A DNA stretch of 64,000 bases from Vogesella aquatica (GTDB lineage: Bacteria; Pseudomonadota; Gammaproteobacteria; Burkholderiales; Chromobacteriaceae). The position numbers were made by a program, and so were the translations under genes. Under the pieces are notes generated by a model. It made no database searches and was not told the origin of the DNA. It saw nothing but the letters and a program-made list of their open reading frames with translations. The DNA lies in assembly GCF_028548455.1 (NCBI RefSeq), contig NZ_JAQQLF010000008.1:62001-126000 (forward strand), in the 5' to 3' direction. This document shows positions 7,641 to 21,849 of the stretch, one piece after another (positions within the stretch are counted from its first letter, which is position 1; each line of letters begins with the position of its first letter).

Positions 7641-8972
7641 CTACGCGGCTTCGATCACTGCCGCAATGCGGCTGGCCCAGTCGGTAGCCAGCGCCAGATC
7701 ATCAGCCTCCACCATCACACGTACTACCGGCTCGGTACCGGATGGGCGCAATACTACGCGGCCATGGCCTGTCAGTGCCTGCTCTGCCTCTTGCAGCAGC
7801 GCCGCGCTGGCAGTTTTCCAGTCCTGACCATGCAGACGCACATTGATCATTTTCTGCGGGAACGGCGTCCAGTCTGCGCAAACTTCGGCCAGGCCGGTTT
7901 TAAGCTCGTGCAATGCGGCCAACACCTGCAAGGCAGAAATAATGCCATCGCCGGTGGAGTGCTTGTCCAGACACAGCACGTGGCCCGAGGCTTCACCACC
8001 GACCAGCCAGCCGTGCTGGCCCAGCATTTCCAGTACGTAGCGGTCGCCCACCTTGGCACGGCCAAACGGCACGCCCTGACGCTGTAGTGCCAGCTCCATG
8101 GCCATATTGGTCATCACCGTGCCCACCACACCGCCGCCCAGCTGGCCGCGGGCAGCGCGCGCCTTGGCGATTACGTAGATCAGCTGGTCGCCGTCGTACA
8201 CATTGCCGTGGCGGTCAGCCATCATCAGCCGGTCGCCATCGCCATCCAGCGAAATGCCATAGTCGGCACCGTGTGCCTGCACCGCCTGGGCGACAGCCTC
8301 CGCGTGGGTCGCGCCGACACCATCGTTAATGTTGTAACCACTGGGCTTGTCGCCAATGGCGATCACCTCGGCCCCCAGCTCGTGGAACACCTTGGGGGCG
8401 ATATGGTAGGTGGCACCGTGTGCGCAATCCACTACCAGTTTCAGGCCTTTGAGGTCCAGCTCGTTAGGGAAGGTGCCCTTACAGAATTCGATGTAGCGCA
8501 GATCAGCGCCTTCTATGCGCTTGGCCCGGCCCAGCTCGCGCGAAGGGCTGGTTTCCATCGGGGAGTCCAGCATGGCTTCGATTTGTAGCTCTAGCGCGTC
8601 ATCCAGCTTTTTACCGCCTTTGGCAAAAAACTTGATGCCGTTATCCTGGTAGGGGTTGTGCGAAGCGGAAATCATCACACCGGCAGACAGGCGCAGCGCC
8701 CGGGTCAGGTAGGCAATGCCCGGCGTAGGCAGCGGCCCGGTGAGCAGCACATTTACCCCGGCGGCAGTAAAGCCGGCTTGCAGGGCAGCTTCCAGCATAT
8801 AGCCGGAAATACGCGTGTCTTTACCGATGATGACCGTGGGGTGTTCTTCGTGCTCATGGTCTACCAGCACCTTGCCCGCGGCGTAGCCCAGACGCAATAC
8901 GAACTCGGGGGTAATCGGGGCCTTACCTACCTCGCCACGCACACCATCGGTACCAAAATACTTGCGGCCCAT
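7641..8972 (-). CDS. glmM: Phosphoglucosamine mutase GlmM
   Basis: A 443-residue enzyme converting glucosamine-6-phosphate to glucosamine-1-phosphate for UDP-GlcNAc, and so for peptidoglycan and LPS. The catalytic phosphoserine is in ISASHNP (Ser104), the metal loop is DGDGDR, and the sugar-specificity loop is [19 protein letters not shown] near the C terminus binds phosphate. The frame opens earlier (8993), but an AAGGA ribosome site is correctly spaced from ATG at 8972, which gives the family start [13 protein letters not shown]. The next gene upstream on this strand is folP; glmM-folP-ftsH is a common order. Confidence 0.98.
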   Translation of the reverse strand: MGRKYFGTDGVRGEVGKAPITPEFVLRLGYAAGKVLVDHEHEEHPTVIIGKDTRISGYMLEAALQAGFTAAGVNVLLTGPLPTPGIAYLTRALRLSAGVMISASHNPYQDNGIKFFAKGGKKLDDALELQIEAMLDSPMETSPSRELGRAKRIEGADLRYIEFCKGTFPNELDLKGLKLVVDCAHGATYHIAPKVFHELGAEVIAIGDKPSGYNINDGVGATHAEAVAQAVQAHGADYGISLDGDGDRLMMADRHGNVYDGDQLIYVIAKARAARGQLGGGVVGTVMTNMAMELALQRQGVPFGRAKVGDRYVLEMLGQHGWLVGGEASGHVLCLDKHSTGDGIISALQVLAALHELKTGLAEVCADWTPFPQKMINVRLHGQDWKTASAALLQEAEQALTGHGRVVLRPSGTEPVVRVMVEADDLALATDWASRIAAVIEAA

Positions 8973-9047
8973 CTGCATTCCTTCACATGACATTTTTGTA
9001 ATATTTTACCTACAACTGCGCAGGCATAACATGCATCCAGCGCAATA

Positions 9048-9887
9048 TTAGCGCACACCGTGCAGGGCACGGAGTACCTGTAGCGCCTGCACGGTCTCTT
9101 TCACATCGTGTACGCGTATTACCCTGGCACCTTGCTGTGCGCTGAGCACGGCTGCGGCAATACTGGCGCCCAGGCGCTGGTCTGCCCGGCTTTCGCCGGT
9201 AATGGCGCCCAGCATGCTCTTGCGCGACAAGCCTACCAGCAAAGAAACACCAGCCTGCTGCTCCAGCTGAGGCAAAGCGCGCAGCAAGGCCAAATTGTGC
9301 TCCAGCGTTTTGCCAAAGCCAAAGCCGGGGTCTGCCAACAAGCGGGCGCGGTCGATACCGGCATCCAGACACAGCCGCACGCGGCGCGCGAGGTAGCTGC
9401 CCACCTCATCAACCACACTGTGGTAGCTGGGCTGCTGCTGCATGGTGTCCGGGTTGCCTTGCTTGTGCATCAGGCAAATACCGACGTTGGCCGCAGCCAG
9501 CAGGGGCAATGCGCCTTCATCCTCCAATGCTGACACATCGTTGATCAGGTCGACCAGCCCGCCTGCCAGGGCGGCCTGCATCACGCTGGTGCGGCGCGTA
9601 TCCAGCGATAGCGGCACGTTCAGGTGAACAAGCTCGCGCAGCACCGGCATGACACGGCACAGCTCTTCTTCCGGGCTGACAAAAGGTGCGCCCGGGCGGG
9701 TAGATTCGCCACCGATGTCCAGAATGTCCGCACCGTCGGCTATCAGGGCCCGAGCGTGCGCTACGGCCTGCGCCACCGTATCGTGGCGGCCACCATCCGA
9801 GAATGAGTCCGGCGTGACATTCAGAATCCCCATCACCAGGGAGCGGGACAGATCCAGCGTGTAGCGGCCACAGATAAAGCGGGACAT
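9048..9887 (-). CDS. folP: Dihydropteroate synthase
   Basis: A 279-residue TIM-barrel enzyme that joins p-aminobenzoate to the pterin diphosphate in folate synthesis; it is the sulfonamide target. The pterin/phosphate motifs GILNVTPDSFSDGG (residues 20-33) and DIGGESTRPGA are intact, as is the C-terminal RVHDVKE. A TTG codon 18 bases upstream also opens the frame; ATG at 9887 is preferred. It lies between ftsH and glmM, with the ftsH terminator just upstream at 9908-9931. A DUS-like copy lies at 9486. Confidence 0.96.
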   Translation of the reverse strand: MSRFICGRYTLDLSRSLVMGILNVTPDSFSDGGRHDTVAQAVAHARALIADGADILDIGGESTRPGAPFVSPEEELCRVMPVLRELVHLNVPLSLDTRRTSVMQAALAGGLVDLINDVSALEDEGALPLLAAANVGICLMHKQGNPDTMQQQPSYHSVVDEVGSYLARRVRLCLDAGIDRARLLADPGFGFGKTLEHNLALLRALPQLEQQAGVSLLVGLSRKSMLGAITGESRADQRLGASIAAAVLSAQQGARVIRVHDVKETVQALQVLRALHGVR

Positions 9888-9907
9888 GATGCAATCCGGA
9901 AACAAAA

Positions 9908-9931
9908 GAGCCGCAGCTTAAGCTGCGGCTC
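9908..9931 (-). terminator. Terminator of ftsH
   Basis: A perfect 12-bp inverted repeat (GAGCCGCAGCTT with its complement, 24 bases in all) is followed on the minus strand by TTTTGTTT. It lies 18 bases after the ftsH stop and 20 bases before the folP start, so folP would need read-through or its own start site. Confidence 0.85.
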
Positions 9932-9949
9932 GGGCAATTGACAAGAGGC

Positions 9950-11854
<1,905 letters not shown>

Positions 11855-11924
11855 AAGAGCGTGCTCCTATGTGCCCTGACTTGGAGAATGGTTTATTTGA
11901 TTGTAACCCCCGCGTGGCAGGCTG

Positions 11925-12542
11925 TCAGCGACGGCCCTTGCCAAGCAGGTAAATTTCACTGGAGCGATCACGGGAGGCCTTGGGTTTGCGCGTTACCACC
12001 TCTGTAAACAGCTCGCGCATGGACTGCAGGTAAGCCTGGAACTCGCTACCCTGAAATACCTTGACCAGAAAATGGCCACCGGGTTTCAGGTGATCACGGG
12101 CAAATTCCAGCGCCAGCTCGGTCAGGTGAAAGCTGCGAGCCTGATCGATGGCGCTCATGCCGGAGATATTGGGGGCCATGTCGGAAATTACAAGGTCCAG
12201 CTGACGCCCGCCCAGCAAGGCGACAAACTCGTCCAGCACTTCCTGCTCGCGAAAGTCGCCCTGGATGAAAGACACATCGGCAATGGCGTCCATGGGCAGG
12301 ATATCCATGGCAAATACTTTACCCTTGTCACCCACAATGCGTGCGGCCACCTGCGACCAGCTACCCGGAGCAGACCCCAGATCGGCCAGCACGGTTCCCG
12401 GCACGATCAATTTATCTTTTTCGTTGATCTCCAGCAGCTTGTAGGCAGCGCGGGCACGGTAGCCATCCTTCTGCGCCATATGCACATAGTGGTCGTTAAC
12501 GTGCTCTTTTAACCAGGCGTTACTTGTCCTGCTGCGTGCCAT
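11925..12542 (-). CDS. rlmE: 23S rRNA (uridine-2'-O) methyltransferase RlmE
   Basis: A 205-residue SAM-dependent methyltransferase (RrmJ/FtsJ) that methylates the 2'-O of U2552 in the ribosomal A-loop. The SAM motif is ADLGSAPGSWSQ. The catalytic K-D-K-E set is readable as Lys35 in RAAYKLLEI, Asp in DLVISDMAPN, Lys in GHFLVKVFQG and Glu in SSEIYLLG. It is divergent from yhbY, with a 192-base region between them. Confidence 0.98.
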   Translation of the reverse strand: MARSRTSNAWLKEHVNDHYVHMAQKDGYRARAAYKLLEINEKDKLIVPGTVLADLGSAPGSWSQVAARIVGDKGKVFAMDILPMDAIADVSFIQGDFREQEVLDEFVALLGGRQLDLVISDMAPNISGMSAIDQARSFHLTELALEFARDHLKPGGHFLVKVFQGSEFQAYLQSMRELFTEVVTRKPKASRDRSSEIYLLGKGRR

Positions 12543-12734
12543 GCTTCTTTCCTGATGAGTTTGGGTTAGGTTCTACTGGGAACTATAAATACAATCGGCC
12601 CACATGCCAGTATGGCTTGCCGATAGTGCACGCCATACCGCCGCGGCCATTGATGGCGGGCGCTGACGAAACTACTGTGAACAGCGCCTGAATTTTAGTA
12701 AAATCTTTTTTTAATCTGAAACTTGAAGCAACAC

Positions 12735-13061
12735 ATGAAAATCGAACTGACAGCCGTCGAGCGTACTTACCTGAAGGGCCTGGCCCATTCACTGAACCCG
12801 GTAGTAATGATCGGCAACAACGGCCTGACCGAATCCGTGGTACGTGAAATCGCCATCAGCCTGGACGCTCACGAACTGATCAAGGTTCGCGTTCTGGGCG
12901 ATGACCGCAGCGCGCGTGTCGCCATGTACGACCAGATCTGTGACGAGCTGGGCGCCGCCCAGGTGCAACACATCGGCAAGCTGCTGGTACTGTACCGCCC
13001 GTCCGACAAGACACTGATCGACCTGCCGAAAAGCAAAAAGGCACTGAAAGCCCGCCCGTAA
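12735..13061 (+). CDS. yhbY: Ribosome assembly RNA-binding protein YhbY (CRM domain)
   Basis: A 108-residue single CRM-domain protein that associates with pre-50S ribosomes. It shows the family pattern LKGLAHSLNPVVMIGNNGLTESVVREI with the GxxG RNA-binding loop GNNG. A TTG 12 bases upstream also opens the frame; ATG at 12735 is taken because it gives the usual N terminus. It is transcribed away from rlmE; a TAAAAT word near 12697 could be its -10 box. It ends at a bidirectional terminator facing the DUF4149 gene. Confidence 0.95.
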   Translation: MKIELTAVERTYLKGLAHSLNPVVMIGNNGLTESVVREIAISLDAHELIKVRVLGDDRSARVAMYDQICDELGAAQVQHIGKLLVLYRPSDKTLIDLPKSKKALKARP

Positions 13062-13085
13062 GCACGGCCGCTGGCAATACATGAT

Positions 13086-13113
13086 AAAAGCGGTGGCTTG
13101 CCACCGCTTTTTA
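13086..13113. terminator. Bidirectional terminator between yhbY and the DUF4149 gene
   Basis: AAAGCGGTGG and CCACCGCTTT form a 10-bp stem with a CTTG loop, with A-run and T-run flanks. It sits between two convergent genes and serves both strands. Confidence 0.88.
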
Positions 13114-13121
13114 TTTGCCTG

Positions 13122-13553
13122 TCAGTTATCGCTACGTAGCAGGTAAGCCAGGCCCATCAGGCTCTGCACCAGATAGATCAGGCTGGAAATGGCGTGCCAG
13201 GTAGCAAAACCGCCACCGAACAACCCTTCTGCCGCGTGGTTCATCTGCATTTTCAGGGCAGCAATGATGGGAGTCACGGCAAAGTGGTTGATCACGATGC
13301 AGGCCAGCATGCCCAGCAGCAGCCAGAACGGCGCCTGCTTCAAGCCGCGCGCGCCCTGGCGCATCACGTAATCCGCCATCAGGAATACACTGCACACTAG
13401 CCCAACCCAGGCGATAGAGGCGAATAGCCTGCCTGCCACCATGCCTGCCGTCACGTTATCCAGTGCCGAAAACAGCACCGGCGTCACAATGATGCCGATA
13501 ACCCACAAGCCGCCAATCCAGAAAGTACGGGCGATGGCGCGTAAACCGTTCAT
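13122..13553 (-). CDS. DUF4149 / TMEM205-like membrane protein
   Basis: A 143-residue protein with about four membrane helices (near residues 7-29, 43-65, 76-97 and 115-138). The start MNGLRAIARTFWIGGLWVIG and the motif TPVLFSAL fit the DUF4149 family of unknown function. It is commonly found beside yhbY and greA in beta-proteobacteria, as here. The role is unknown. A DUS-like copy lies in the 62-base gap to greA at 13581-13590. Confidence 0.85.
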   Translation of the reverse strand: MNGLRAIARTFWIGGLWVIGIIVTPVLFSALDNVTAGMVAGRLFASIAWVGLVCSVFLMADYVMRQGARGLKQAPFWLLLGMLACIVINHFAVTPIIAALKMQMNHAAEGLFGGGFATWHAISSLIYLVQSLMGLAYLLRSDN

Positions 13554-13615
13554 GCTTCCCCCTGATCATTGCTGCTCAAGGTTGGCCGCAGCCCATGCCG
13601 CAGCCTGCCTCAGGC

Positions 13616-14092
13616 TCAGATATACAATACGTCCAGGATTTCGTATTCGCGAATGCCGCCTGGTGCTACCACTTCGGCCACATCACCGGCTTCCTTGCCG
13701 ATCATGGCACGGGCAATAGGCGAGTTGATCGACACTTTGCCTTCCTTGATGTCGGCTTCGTCGTCACCCACGATCTGGTAGGTTACTTCGTCATCGCTCT
13801 CCATATCCAGCAGTTTGACGGTGGCAGCAAACACCACACGCCCATCAGCGTTCAGCTCGGCTGCGTCGATGATCTGCGCATTGGAAACCTTGGCTTCCAG
13901 TTCGGCAATGCGGCCTTCCACAAAAGCCTGGCGCTCTTTGGCAGCTTCGTACTCGGCGTTTTCCGACAGGTCGCCCTGGGCACGCGCCTCGGCGATGGCC
14001 TCGATCACCGACGGACGTTCCACACTCTTGAGGCGCTGCAGTTCGGCCTTGAGCATTTCCGCTCCACGTACGGTCAACGGGACTTTGATCAT
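13616..14092 (-). CDS. greA: Transcription elongation factor GreA
   Basis: A 158-residue factor that enters the RNA polymerase secondary channel and stimulates cleavage of backtracked RNA. The N-terminal coiled coil has the family sequences [25 protein letters not shown], including the acidic tip residues, and the C-terminal FKBP-like domain ends with [15 protein letters not shown]. It follows carB on the same strand, with a hairpin at 14202-14231 between. The carB-greA order is common in beta-proteobacteria. Confidence 0.98.
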   Translation of the reverse strand: MIKVPLTVRGAEMLKAELQRLKSVERPSVIEAIAEARAQGDLSENAEYEAAKERQAFVEGRIAELEAKVSNAQIIDAAELNADGRVVFAATVKLLDMESDDEVTYQIVGDDEADIKEGKVSINSPIARAMIGKEAGDVAEVVAPGGIREYEILDVLYI

Positions 14093-14201
14093 GTGTCTAT
14101 TCTCCGGGGGCCTCTGGCGGCCCCATGATAAAAGCGCAAGCCGCCGTACGAGACGGCGGCTTTGCGGGACGATTGTGTCAGACGGGATTGTAACGGGATT
14201 T

Positions 14202-14231
14202 CACGTGCGGTTCAAAGGTTGGCCGCACGTG
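14202..14231 (-). terminator. Hairpin after carB containing a DUS-like word
   Basis: CACGTGCGG (14202-14210) pairs with CCGCACGTG (14223-14231). The exact 10-mer GTTGGCCGCA is at 14218-14227, spanning loop and right arm. It begins 8 bases past the carB stop. The T-run after it is weak. A second GC stem (GCCGCCGT with ACGGCGGC) follows near 14143-14162. Confidence 0.65.
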
Positions 14232-14239
14232 ACGCCGTA

Positions 14240-17449
<3,210 letters not shown>

Positions 17450-17481
17450 CGTTATCGCTCAATTCAATTCAATTATTCAAT

Positions 17482-18129
17482 TCACAGACTGGCTGCGGCC
17501 AACTTGGCACCAAAACCGATGAACATCGCGCCTACCGAGCCGCCCATGGCTGCCGACAAGCGGTGGCGGCGGCGGAAGGCAGCGGCAAGGTGGTTGCCCG
17601 CCAGAATCACGACTGTCAGGTACAGCAGGCTGAAGCACTGCACGATGGCACCCAGCACGGCAAAGGTCAGCGCCGGGTAGGCGTAAGCCGGGTCGACAAA
17701 CTGCACGAAGAACGACACGAAAAACAGAATCGCCTTCGGGTTCATCAGGCTGATCAGCATGGCCTTGCGAAAAGGGTTGGCCGCATCCACTGGCTGCACC
17801 GCAGCCGCAGCCTGCGGCAGCCTGGCACGACGCCAGCCCTGCCAGGCACCTTTCAGCATGTTCAGCCCTATCCAGGCCAGGTAGCCGCCACCCAGGTACT
17901 TCACGATGGCAAACAGCGCCGGGTTGGTCTGCAGCAAGCTGGCAGCGCCGGTAGCCGCCAGCGTCATCAGGATCAGGTCGCCGGTGAACACGCCACCGGC
18001 ACCGGCAAAACCGGCCCGCACGCCGCGCTGGGCAGCCACGGACAAGACGTACATCGAATTGGGGCCCGGCAACAGAATGATGAAAATGGTGCCGAGGATG
18101 TAAGTCGTGAGGTCGGTTATGCCTAGCAT
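17482..18129 (-). CDS. LeuE-like amino-acid efflux protein (LysE/RhtB family)
   Basis: A 215-residue inner-membrane exporter with about six helices. The N terminus (DLTTYILGTIFIILLPGPNSMYVLSVA), LISLMNPKAILFFVSFFVQF and the C-terminal MFIGFGAKLA closely resemble E. coli LeuE, which exports leucine and related compounds; the substrate here is inferred. ATG at 18129 follows an AGGAG ribosome site and starts 13 bases after the carA stop, so it is probably co-transcribed with carA and carB. DUS-like copies lie at 17494, near the C terminus, and at 17776. Confidence 0.88.
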   Translation of the reverse strand: MLGITDLTTYILGTIFIILLPGPNSMYVLSVAAQRGVRAGFAGAGGVFTGDLILMTLAATGAASLLQTNPALFAIVKYLGGGYLAWIGLNMLKGAWQGWRRARLPQAAAAVQPVDAANPFRKAMLISLMNPKAILFFVSFFVQFVDPAYAYPALTFAVLGAIVQCFSLLYLTVVILAGNHLAAAFRRRHRLSAAMGGSVGAMFIGFGAKLAAASL

Positions 18130-18142
18130 GTTGTGCTCCTGA

Positions 18143-19270
18143 TCAGGCGCGTTCGGCCATGGCCGCAATAAAGCGGTCAAACAGATAGGCTACGTCTTCC
18201 GGGCCAGGGCTCGCTTCAGGGTGACCCTGGAAGGAGAACGCCGGGCGGTCGGTCAGCGCGATGCCTTGTACGGTGTGGTCAAACAGCGAGCGATGGGTCA
18301 CGCGCACGTTGGCCGGCAGGCTGGACTCGTCCACCTGGAAACCGTGGTTCTGGCTGGTAATCATCACGCGGCCGCTGTCCAGGTCTTGCACCGGGTGGTT
18401 GGCACCGTGGTGGCCAAACTTCATCTTGGACGTTTTGGCGCCGGTAGCCAGGCCCAGCAGCTGGTGGCCCAGACAAATACCGAATACCGGCAGCTTGGTG
18501 TCCAGAATCTCGCGGATCGCCGTGATGGCGTAGTCGCATGGCTCCGGGTCGCCCGGGCCGTTGGACAGGAACACGCCGTGCGGGTTGAGCGCCAGCACGT
18601 CCTTGGCCGGGGTTTGCGCCGGCACTACGGTCAGCTTGCAACCGCGTTCGGCCAGCATGCGCAGGATGTTGTGCTTCACACCGAAATCATAGGCCACCAC
18701 GTGGTACGGGGTGTCGGTCTGCTCGGTATAGCCCTGGCCCAGGCGCCATTCGCGCACGTTCCACTGGTAGGCTTGCTTGCTGCTCACCACCTTGGCCAGA
18801 TCCTGGCCTGCCATGCTGCCAAAACCGCGGGCCAGCTCAATGGCGCGGGCTTCGTCGATGTCGCCGGCCATGATGCAGCCTGCCTGCGCACCTTTTTCGC
18901 GCAGGATACGGGTGAGTTTGCGGGTGTCGATGTCGGCAATGGCGACAACATTGTTCTTCACCAGATAATCGGACAGCGAGTCTTCCGCACGGAAGTTGCT
19001 GTGCAACAGCGGCAGATCACGAATGATCAGGCCGGATGCAAAAACGGCGCCGGACTCGGTGTCTTCCGAGTTGGCGCCGACGTTTCCAATATGGGGATAG
19101 GTCAGAGTGACGATTTGCCGGGTATACGATGGATCGGTAAGGATCTCCTGATAACCGGTCATGGCGGTATTGAATACCACCTCTCCTACGGTGTGGCCGC
19201 TGGCTCCGATGGCTACGCCTTTGAAAAGCGTGCCGTCAGCCAAGGCTAGAATCGCGGGTACGGTTGTCAC
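18143..19270 (-). CDS. carA: Carbamoyl-phosphate synthase small subunit
   Basis: A 375-residue glutaminase subunit that releases ammonia from glutamine for CarB. The class I amidotransferase triad is visible: Cys266 in FGICLGHQ, His350 and Glu352 in FQGHPEAS. The N-terminal domain has the family sequence [22 protein letters not shown]. An AGGAG-type ribosome site lies upstream. A promoter and a leader hairpin precede the gene (19316-19391), so control at the leader is possible. Confidence 0.99.
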   Translation of the reverse strand: MTTVPAILALADGTLFKGVAIGASGHTVGEVVFNTAMTGYQEILTDPSYTRQIVTLTYPHIGNVGANSEDTESGAVFASGLIIRDLPLLHSNFRAEDSLSDYLVKNNVVAIADIDTRKLTRILREKGAQAGCIMAGDIDEARAIELARGFGSMAGQDLAKVVSSKQAYQWNVREWRLGQGYTEQTDTPYHVVAYDFGVKHNILRMLAERGCKLTVVPAQTPAKDVLALNPHGVFLSNGPGDPEPCDYAITAIREILDTKLPVFGICLGHQLLGLATGAKTSKMKFGHHGANHPVQDLDSGRVMITSQNHGFQVDESSLPANVRVTHRSLFDHTVQGIALTDRPAFSFQGHPEASPGPEDVAYLFDRFIAAMAERA

Positions 19271-19315
19271 TGGCTGGCTCCTGAAATAATGGTTTTTTGA
19301 ATCACTTATATAACA

Positions 19316-19348
19316 AACGGGACACCACGCCGCAGCGCTTGTCCCGTT
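19316..19348 (-). promoter_or_regulatory. Hairpin in the carA mRNA leader
   Basis: AACGGGACA (19316-19324) pairs perfectly with TGTCCCGTT (19340-19348). With the promoter at 19364-19391 it would form within about ten bases of the RNA start and about 45 bases before the carA ATG. A TTTGTTATATAAG stretch follows it, a weak T-run. It may be an attenuator-like or stability element; no leader peptide is obvious. Confidence 0.55.
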
Positions 19349-19363
19349 CGGTTAAACTTTTCG

Positions 19364-19391
19364 ATTATACCGCGATTTCGCATTTTTTCAA
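19364..19391 (-). promoter_or_regulatory. Sigma-70-type promoter of carA
   Basis: On the minus strand TTGAAA (19386-19391) and a perfect TATAAT (19364-19369) are separated by 16 bases. It lies about 95 bases upstream of the carA start, in an AT-rich stretch that stands out from its surroundings. Confidence 0.75.
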
Positions 19392-19469
19392 TGGCAGAAC
19401 GGGCACTTTTTTTCAACCATCAATAAAAACAAATACTTGAACAAACCCAAGCCAACTTTGACGCTAACG

Positions 19470-20201
19470 TCAATTCAGCTGCCACGTTACGCTATTCGCC
19501 CCGCTGGGCTTGCCCAGCATCAATAAAACCGGTTTCAACGCTTCGTATTGCGCTGCTTCGCTACTGGCACTGCCGGCAAACTGCAAGCCGCCGGCGTCAT
19601 AACGCCCTTGCCCCTGGATTTGCAGCGGCCCCTGCAGCGTACGCATGGCCAGCTGTACCTGCTCGCCCTGCCCCAGCACATCCAGCGCATAGCTGCCAAA
19701 CGGCTGGATGCGCGATAGCGGCGAGCTCGCCGCCACCCACGCCAGCACCGCCTGCCCGTCCACACGGCCCGGCTGCAGCAGCATGTGCCCTACGTTTAAC
19801 TGTAGCTGGCCACCCAGCCGCGCGCTCTGCCATTTTGGCGAAAAACCGGTCAGCGCCGCCACCGGCAGCTGTAGCTGCACATTGTCCAGCTGTGCGCTGC
19901 GCGCTTTCAGCTGCAGGCTGCCTGCCTGGCCATCGGCCTCGATCTGCCACTGCAGCGCCAGGCTGCGCAGCGCAGCTGGCTGCCAGCGCCAGGCCAACGT
20001 GCTCATGGGCAAGACCTCGCCCTGCAGGCCAGCGTACATCAGCTGCCCGCTACCCTGCCACAGCGTGCCCTTGGCCGTGGCCAGGCGCCAGCGCCCGTCC
20101 GTCGCTGCGGCCAACCTGCTGTCCAGCAAGCTGGCAGGCAGATGCGCCACGGCAGACAGCAAGCCCACGATTACCAGCCCTAGCCACCCTGCGCGCTTCA
20201 T
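19470..20201 (-). CDS. gspN: Type II secretion protein GspN
   Basis: A 243-residue protein with an N-terminal membrane anchor (about residues 5-22) and a periplasmic body, matching the T2SN family; its exact role in type II secretion is unclear. Typical features are LLDSRLAAATDGRWRLATAKGTLWQGSG and the C-terminal LKPVLLMLGKPSGANSVTWQL. It is last in the gsp operon and overlaps the end of gspM by 4 bases. A 16-base inverted repeat (TTGACG-CTAA-CGTCAA, 19458-19473) covers its stop codon. Confidence 0.9.
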   Translation of the reverse strand: MKRAGWLGLVIVGLLSAVAHLPASLLDSRLAAATDGRWRLATAKGTLWQGSGQLMYAGLQGEVLPMSTLAWRWQPAALRSLALQWQIEADGQAGSLQLKARSAQLDNVQLQLPVAALTGFSPKWQSARLGGQLQLNVGHMLLQPGRVDGQAVLAWVAASSPLSRIQPFGSYALDVLGQGEQVQLAMRTLQGPLQIQGQGRYDAGGLQFAGSASSEAAQYEALKPVLLMLGKPSGANSVTWQLN

Positions 20202-20695
20202 GCTTCCCCCCCGGCGTGTACCAGTACCGCATCCAGCTTCACACGCCCTGCGCTGGTAGCGCTGGCCTGCAGGCGTAACACGCGCACTTGCTGGCCGGCC
20301 AGCTGGCCGGTGGCACGCACCCAGTCGTCAAATGCCACCTCGCCCAGCACCCGCACGCCAAACTCGCCCTCCGGCTGCAGCTGCAAACCTGCCAGCCCGG
20401 CCTGGCGCAGCATCGGCGCCAGCATGGTTTGCAGCTCGGCGGCCGGCAACGGGGGCACCTCGGCCTGTGGTTTCAGCCCCTTCGCCTCGCTGGCGAGCGT
20501 GGCCACCAGCCTGGCCTCGGCGCGCAAACTGGTCACGCTTGCGGCTAGCCGCGCAGATTGCTGATGCGCCGGCACCCATAGCACCAGATAGAAAATTGCC
20601 GCCCCCAGCACCACAGCCATCAAGGCCAGCAGGCGCTGCTCGCGTGCCGATAACTGCTGCCAGCGCTGCTGCGCCTGCTGTTTCAGCTGATTCAT
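20198..20695 (-). CDS. gspM: Type II secretion protein GspM
   Basis: A 165-residue bitopic inner-membrane protein: short cytoplasmic N terminus with REQRLLALM, one helix (about 25-44), then a periplasmic ferredoxin-like domain. It pairs with GspL in the assembly platform. The frame is open to 20719, but ATG at 20695 follows an AAGGGAG ribosome site and its first bases overlap the gspL stop. DUS-like copies lie on each side, in gspN (20106) and gspL (20767). Confidence 0.9.
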   Translation of the reverse strand: MNQLKQQAQQRWQQLSAREQRLLALMAVVLGAAIFYLVLWVPAHQQSARLAASVTSLRAEARLVATLASEAKGLKPQAEVPPLPAAELQTMLAPMLRQAGLAGLQLQPEGEFGVRVLGEVAFDDWVRATGQLAGQQVRVLRLQASATSAGRVKLDAVLVHAGGEA

Positions 20696-21849
20696 AGCGG
20701 CTCCCTTGTCAGTACCCACTCACTCTGCCCCTGTTCATTCTGGCTGGCCGTCAGCAGCCACTGCCGTGCGGCCAACTGTGCCTGCCAGCCTTGCGCCTGC
20801 TCGGCACTGAGCGAAGGTGCCTGGAACGCCAGGCGGCCACTGTCGTAGCGCAGCGATACCAGCTTGAGCTGGCCGCGGTTAATCTGTGCCAGCTGTGCCA
20901 TGGCTTCTACCATATCGTCGCGCGCGGGCAGGCCACGGCTCAGGCGCAAGCGGTCTACCGCCCGCAACATGGGCAAGGCACTGCTGCCGGCCACAGCTTG
21001 CGGCGCCCACGGCTGCACTTGCTGGCGAATTTGCTGCTGCAGGTCTTTTTTCTGCCAGGCGTACCAACCCCATTGCCCGCAGGCCAGCAGGGTTTGTGCC
21101 AGCACCACGGCAGCCACAATCACACCGGCACGCTTGAGCGAGGGAGCAAAGGCACGCCACTGGCGGTCTGCCGCCAGCTCGCCCTGGGCAAAATTCGGCC
21201 CGCTGCTGCGGCCGTGCTGCCATTGCCAGGTGTCGCCCTGCTGTAGCGGCCAGGAGGCTGGCAAGCCCTGCGGCAGCTCGCCCAACACCAGCAGCCCGGC
21301 TGGCGGCGGCGCTGCGGCCAACCTGGGCAGCAAGAGTGCGGCGCTGGCGGCAGGCAGAAAACTCGCGGCATCCGCCCCCATGCGCAGCAAGCAGCCCTGC
21401 GGCTGGGCAGACAGTACCCATTGCCCTGCCACAGGCAGGGGCAGCAGGGTTTCTTCTGGCACGATACGGTCGGCCAGCCGCCCCAGCTGGCGCAGCATGG
21501 CCACGGCACGGCGCACCGGCGCCGCCTCGCACACCGCGACACTGCGGCGGCCGTCGGCCAGCTTGCCCCCCACGGCATACAGGTTGGCCGCAGGGTCGTT
21601 TGCCAGCTGTTCTTCCAGCGCATAGCCGATCACCGCCGGCTTCAGCTCGCGCCCGGCCGGCAGCGCCACCGAGGTAAACAGGGTAGTGCCGGCGGGCAAC
21701 ACCAGCTCCAGCTGGTCGGCTCGCGGCCAGGCGGCGGGGCTGCCATCGCCCTCATCCAGGCACTGCCCCTGGCTACCCAGCAGCGCCCACGGCAGGCCAG
21801 GCTCGCTATCTGGCCAGCCTGGCCGCAGATACAGTCTCAATACACTCAT
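20692..21849 (-). CDS. gspL: Type II secretion protein GspL
   Basis: A 385-residue bitopic protein linking the cytoplasmic ATPase GspE to the membrane platform. The N-terminal cytoplasmic actin-like domain starts MSVLRLYLRPGWPDSE and includes LVLPAGTTLFTSVALP. One membrane helix lies near residues 235-255, followed by a periplasmic ferredoxin-like domain. ATG at 21849 overlaps the gspK stop (ATGA); the longer frame to 21900 lies inside gspK and is unlikely. It contains three DUS-like copies (20767, 21313, 21583). Confidence 0.92.
   Translation of the reverse strand: MSVLRLYLRPGWPDSEPGLPWALLGSQGQCLDEGDGSPAAWPRADQLELVLPAGTTLFTSVALPAGRELKPAVIGYALEEQLANDPAANLYAVGGKLADGRRSVAVCEAAPVRRAVAMLRQLGRLADRIVPEETLLPLPVAGQWVLSAQPQGCLLRMGADAASFLPAASAALLLPRLAAAPPPAGLLVLGELPQGLPASWPLQQGDTWQWQHGRSSGPNFAQGELAADRQWRAFAPSLKRAGVIVAAVVLAQTLLACGQWGWYAWQKKDLQQQIRQQVQPWAPQAVAGSSALPMLRAVDRLRLSRGLPARDDMVEAMAQLAQINRGQLKLVSLRYDSGRLAFQAPSLSAEQAQGWQAQLAARQWLLTASQNEQGQSEWVLTREPL

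Noticed and set aside
12687-12705. TGTGAA-17-TAAAAT as the yhbY promoter.
   Set aside because: The -35 box is poor; the -10 word alone is too weak in this AT-rich stretch for a firm call.
13604-13618. AGCCTG-CCT-CAGGCT stem at the greA stop as a terminator.
   Set aside because: The stem is only 6 bp, overlaps the coding end and has no T-run.
14141-14165. GCCGCCGT/ACGGCGGC stem upstream of greA as a regulatory leader.
   Set aside because: It is GC-rich, with no T-run or conserved feature that I recognise; it may only assist the carB terminator.
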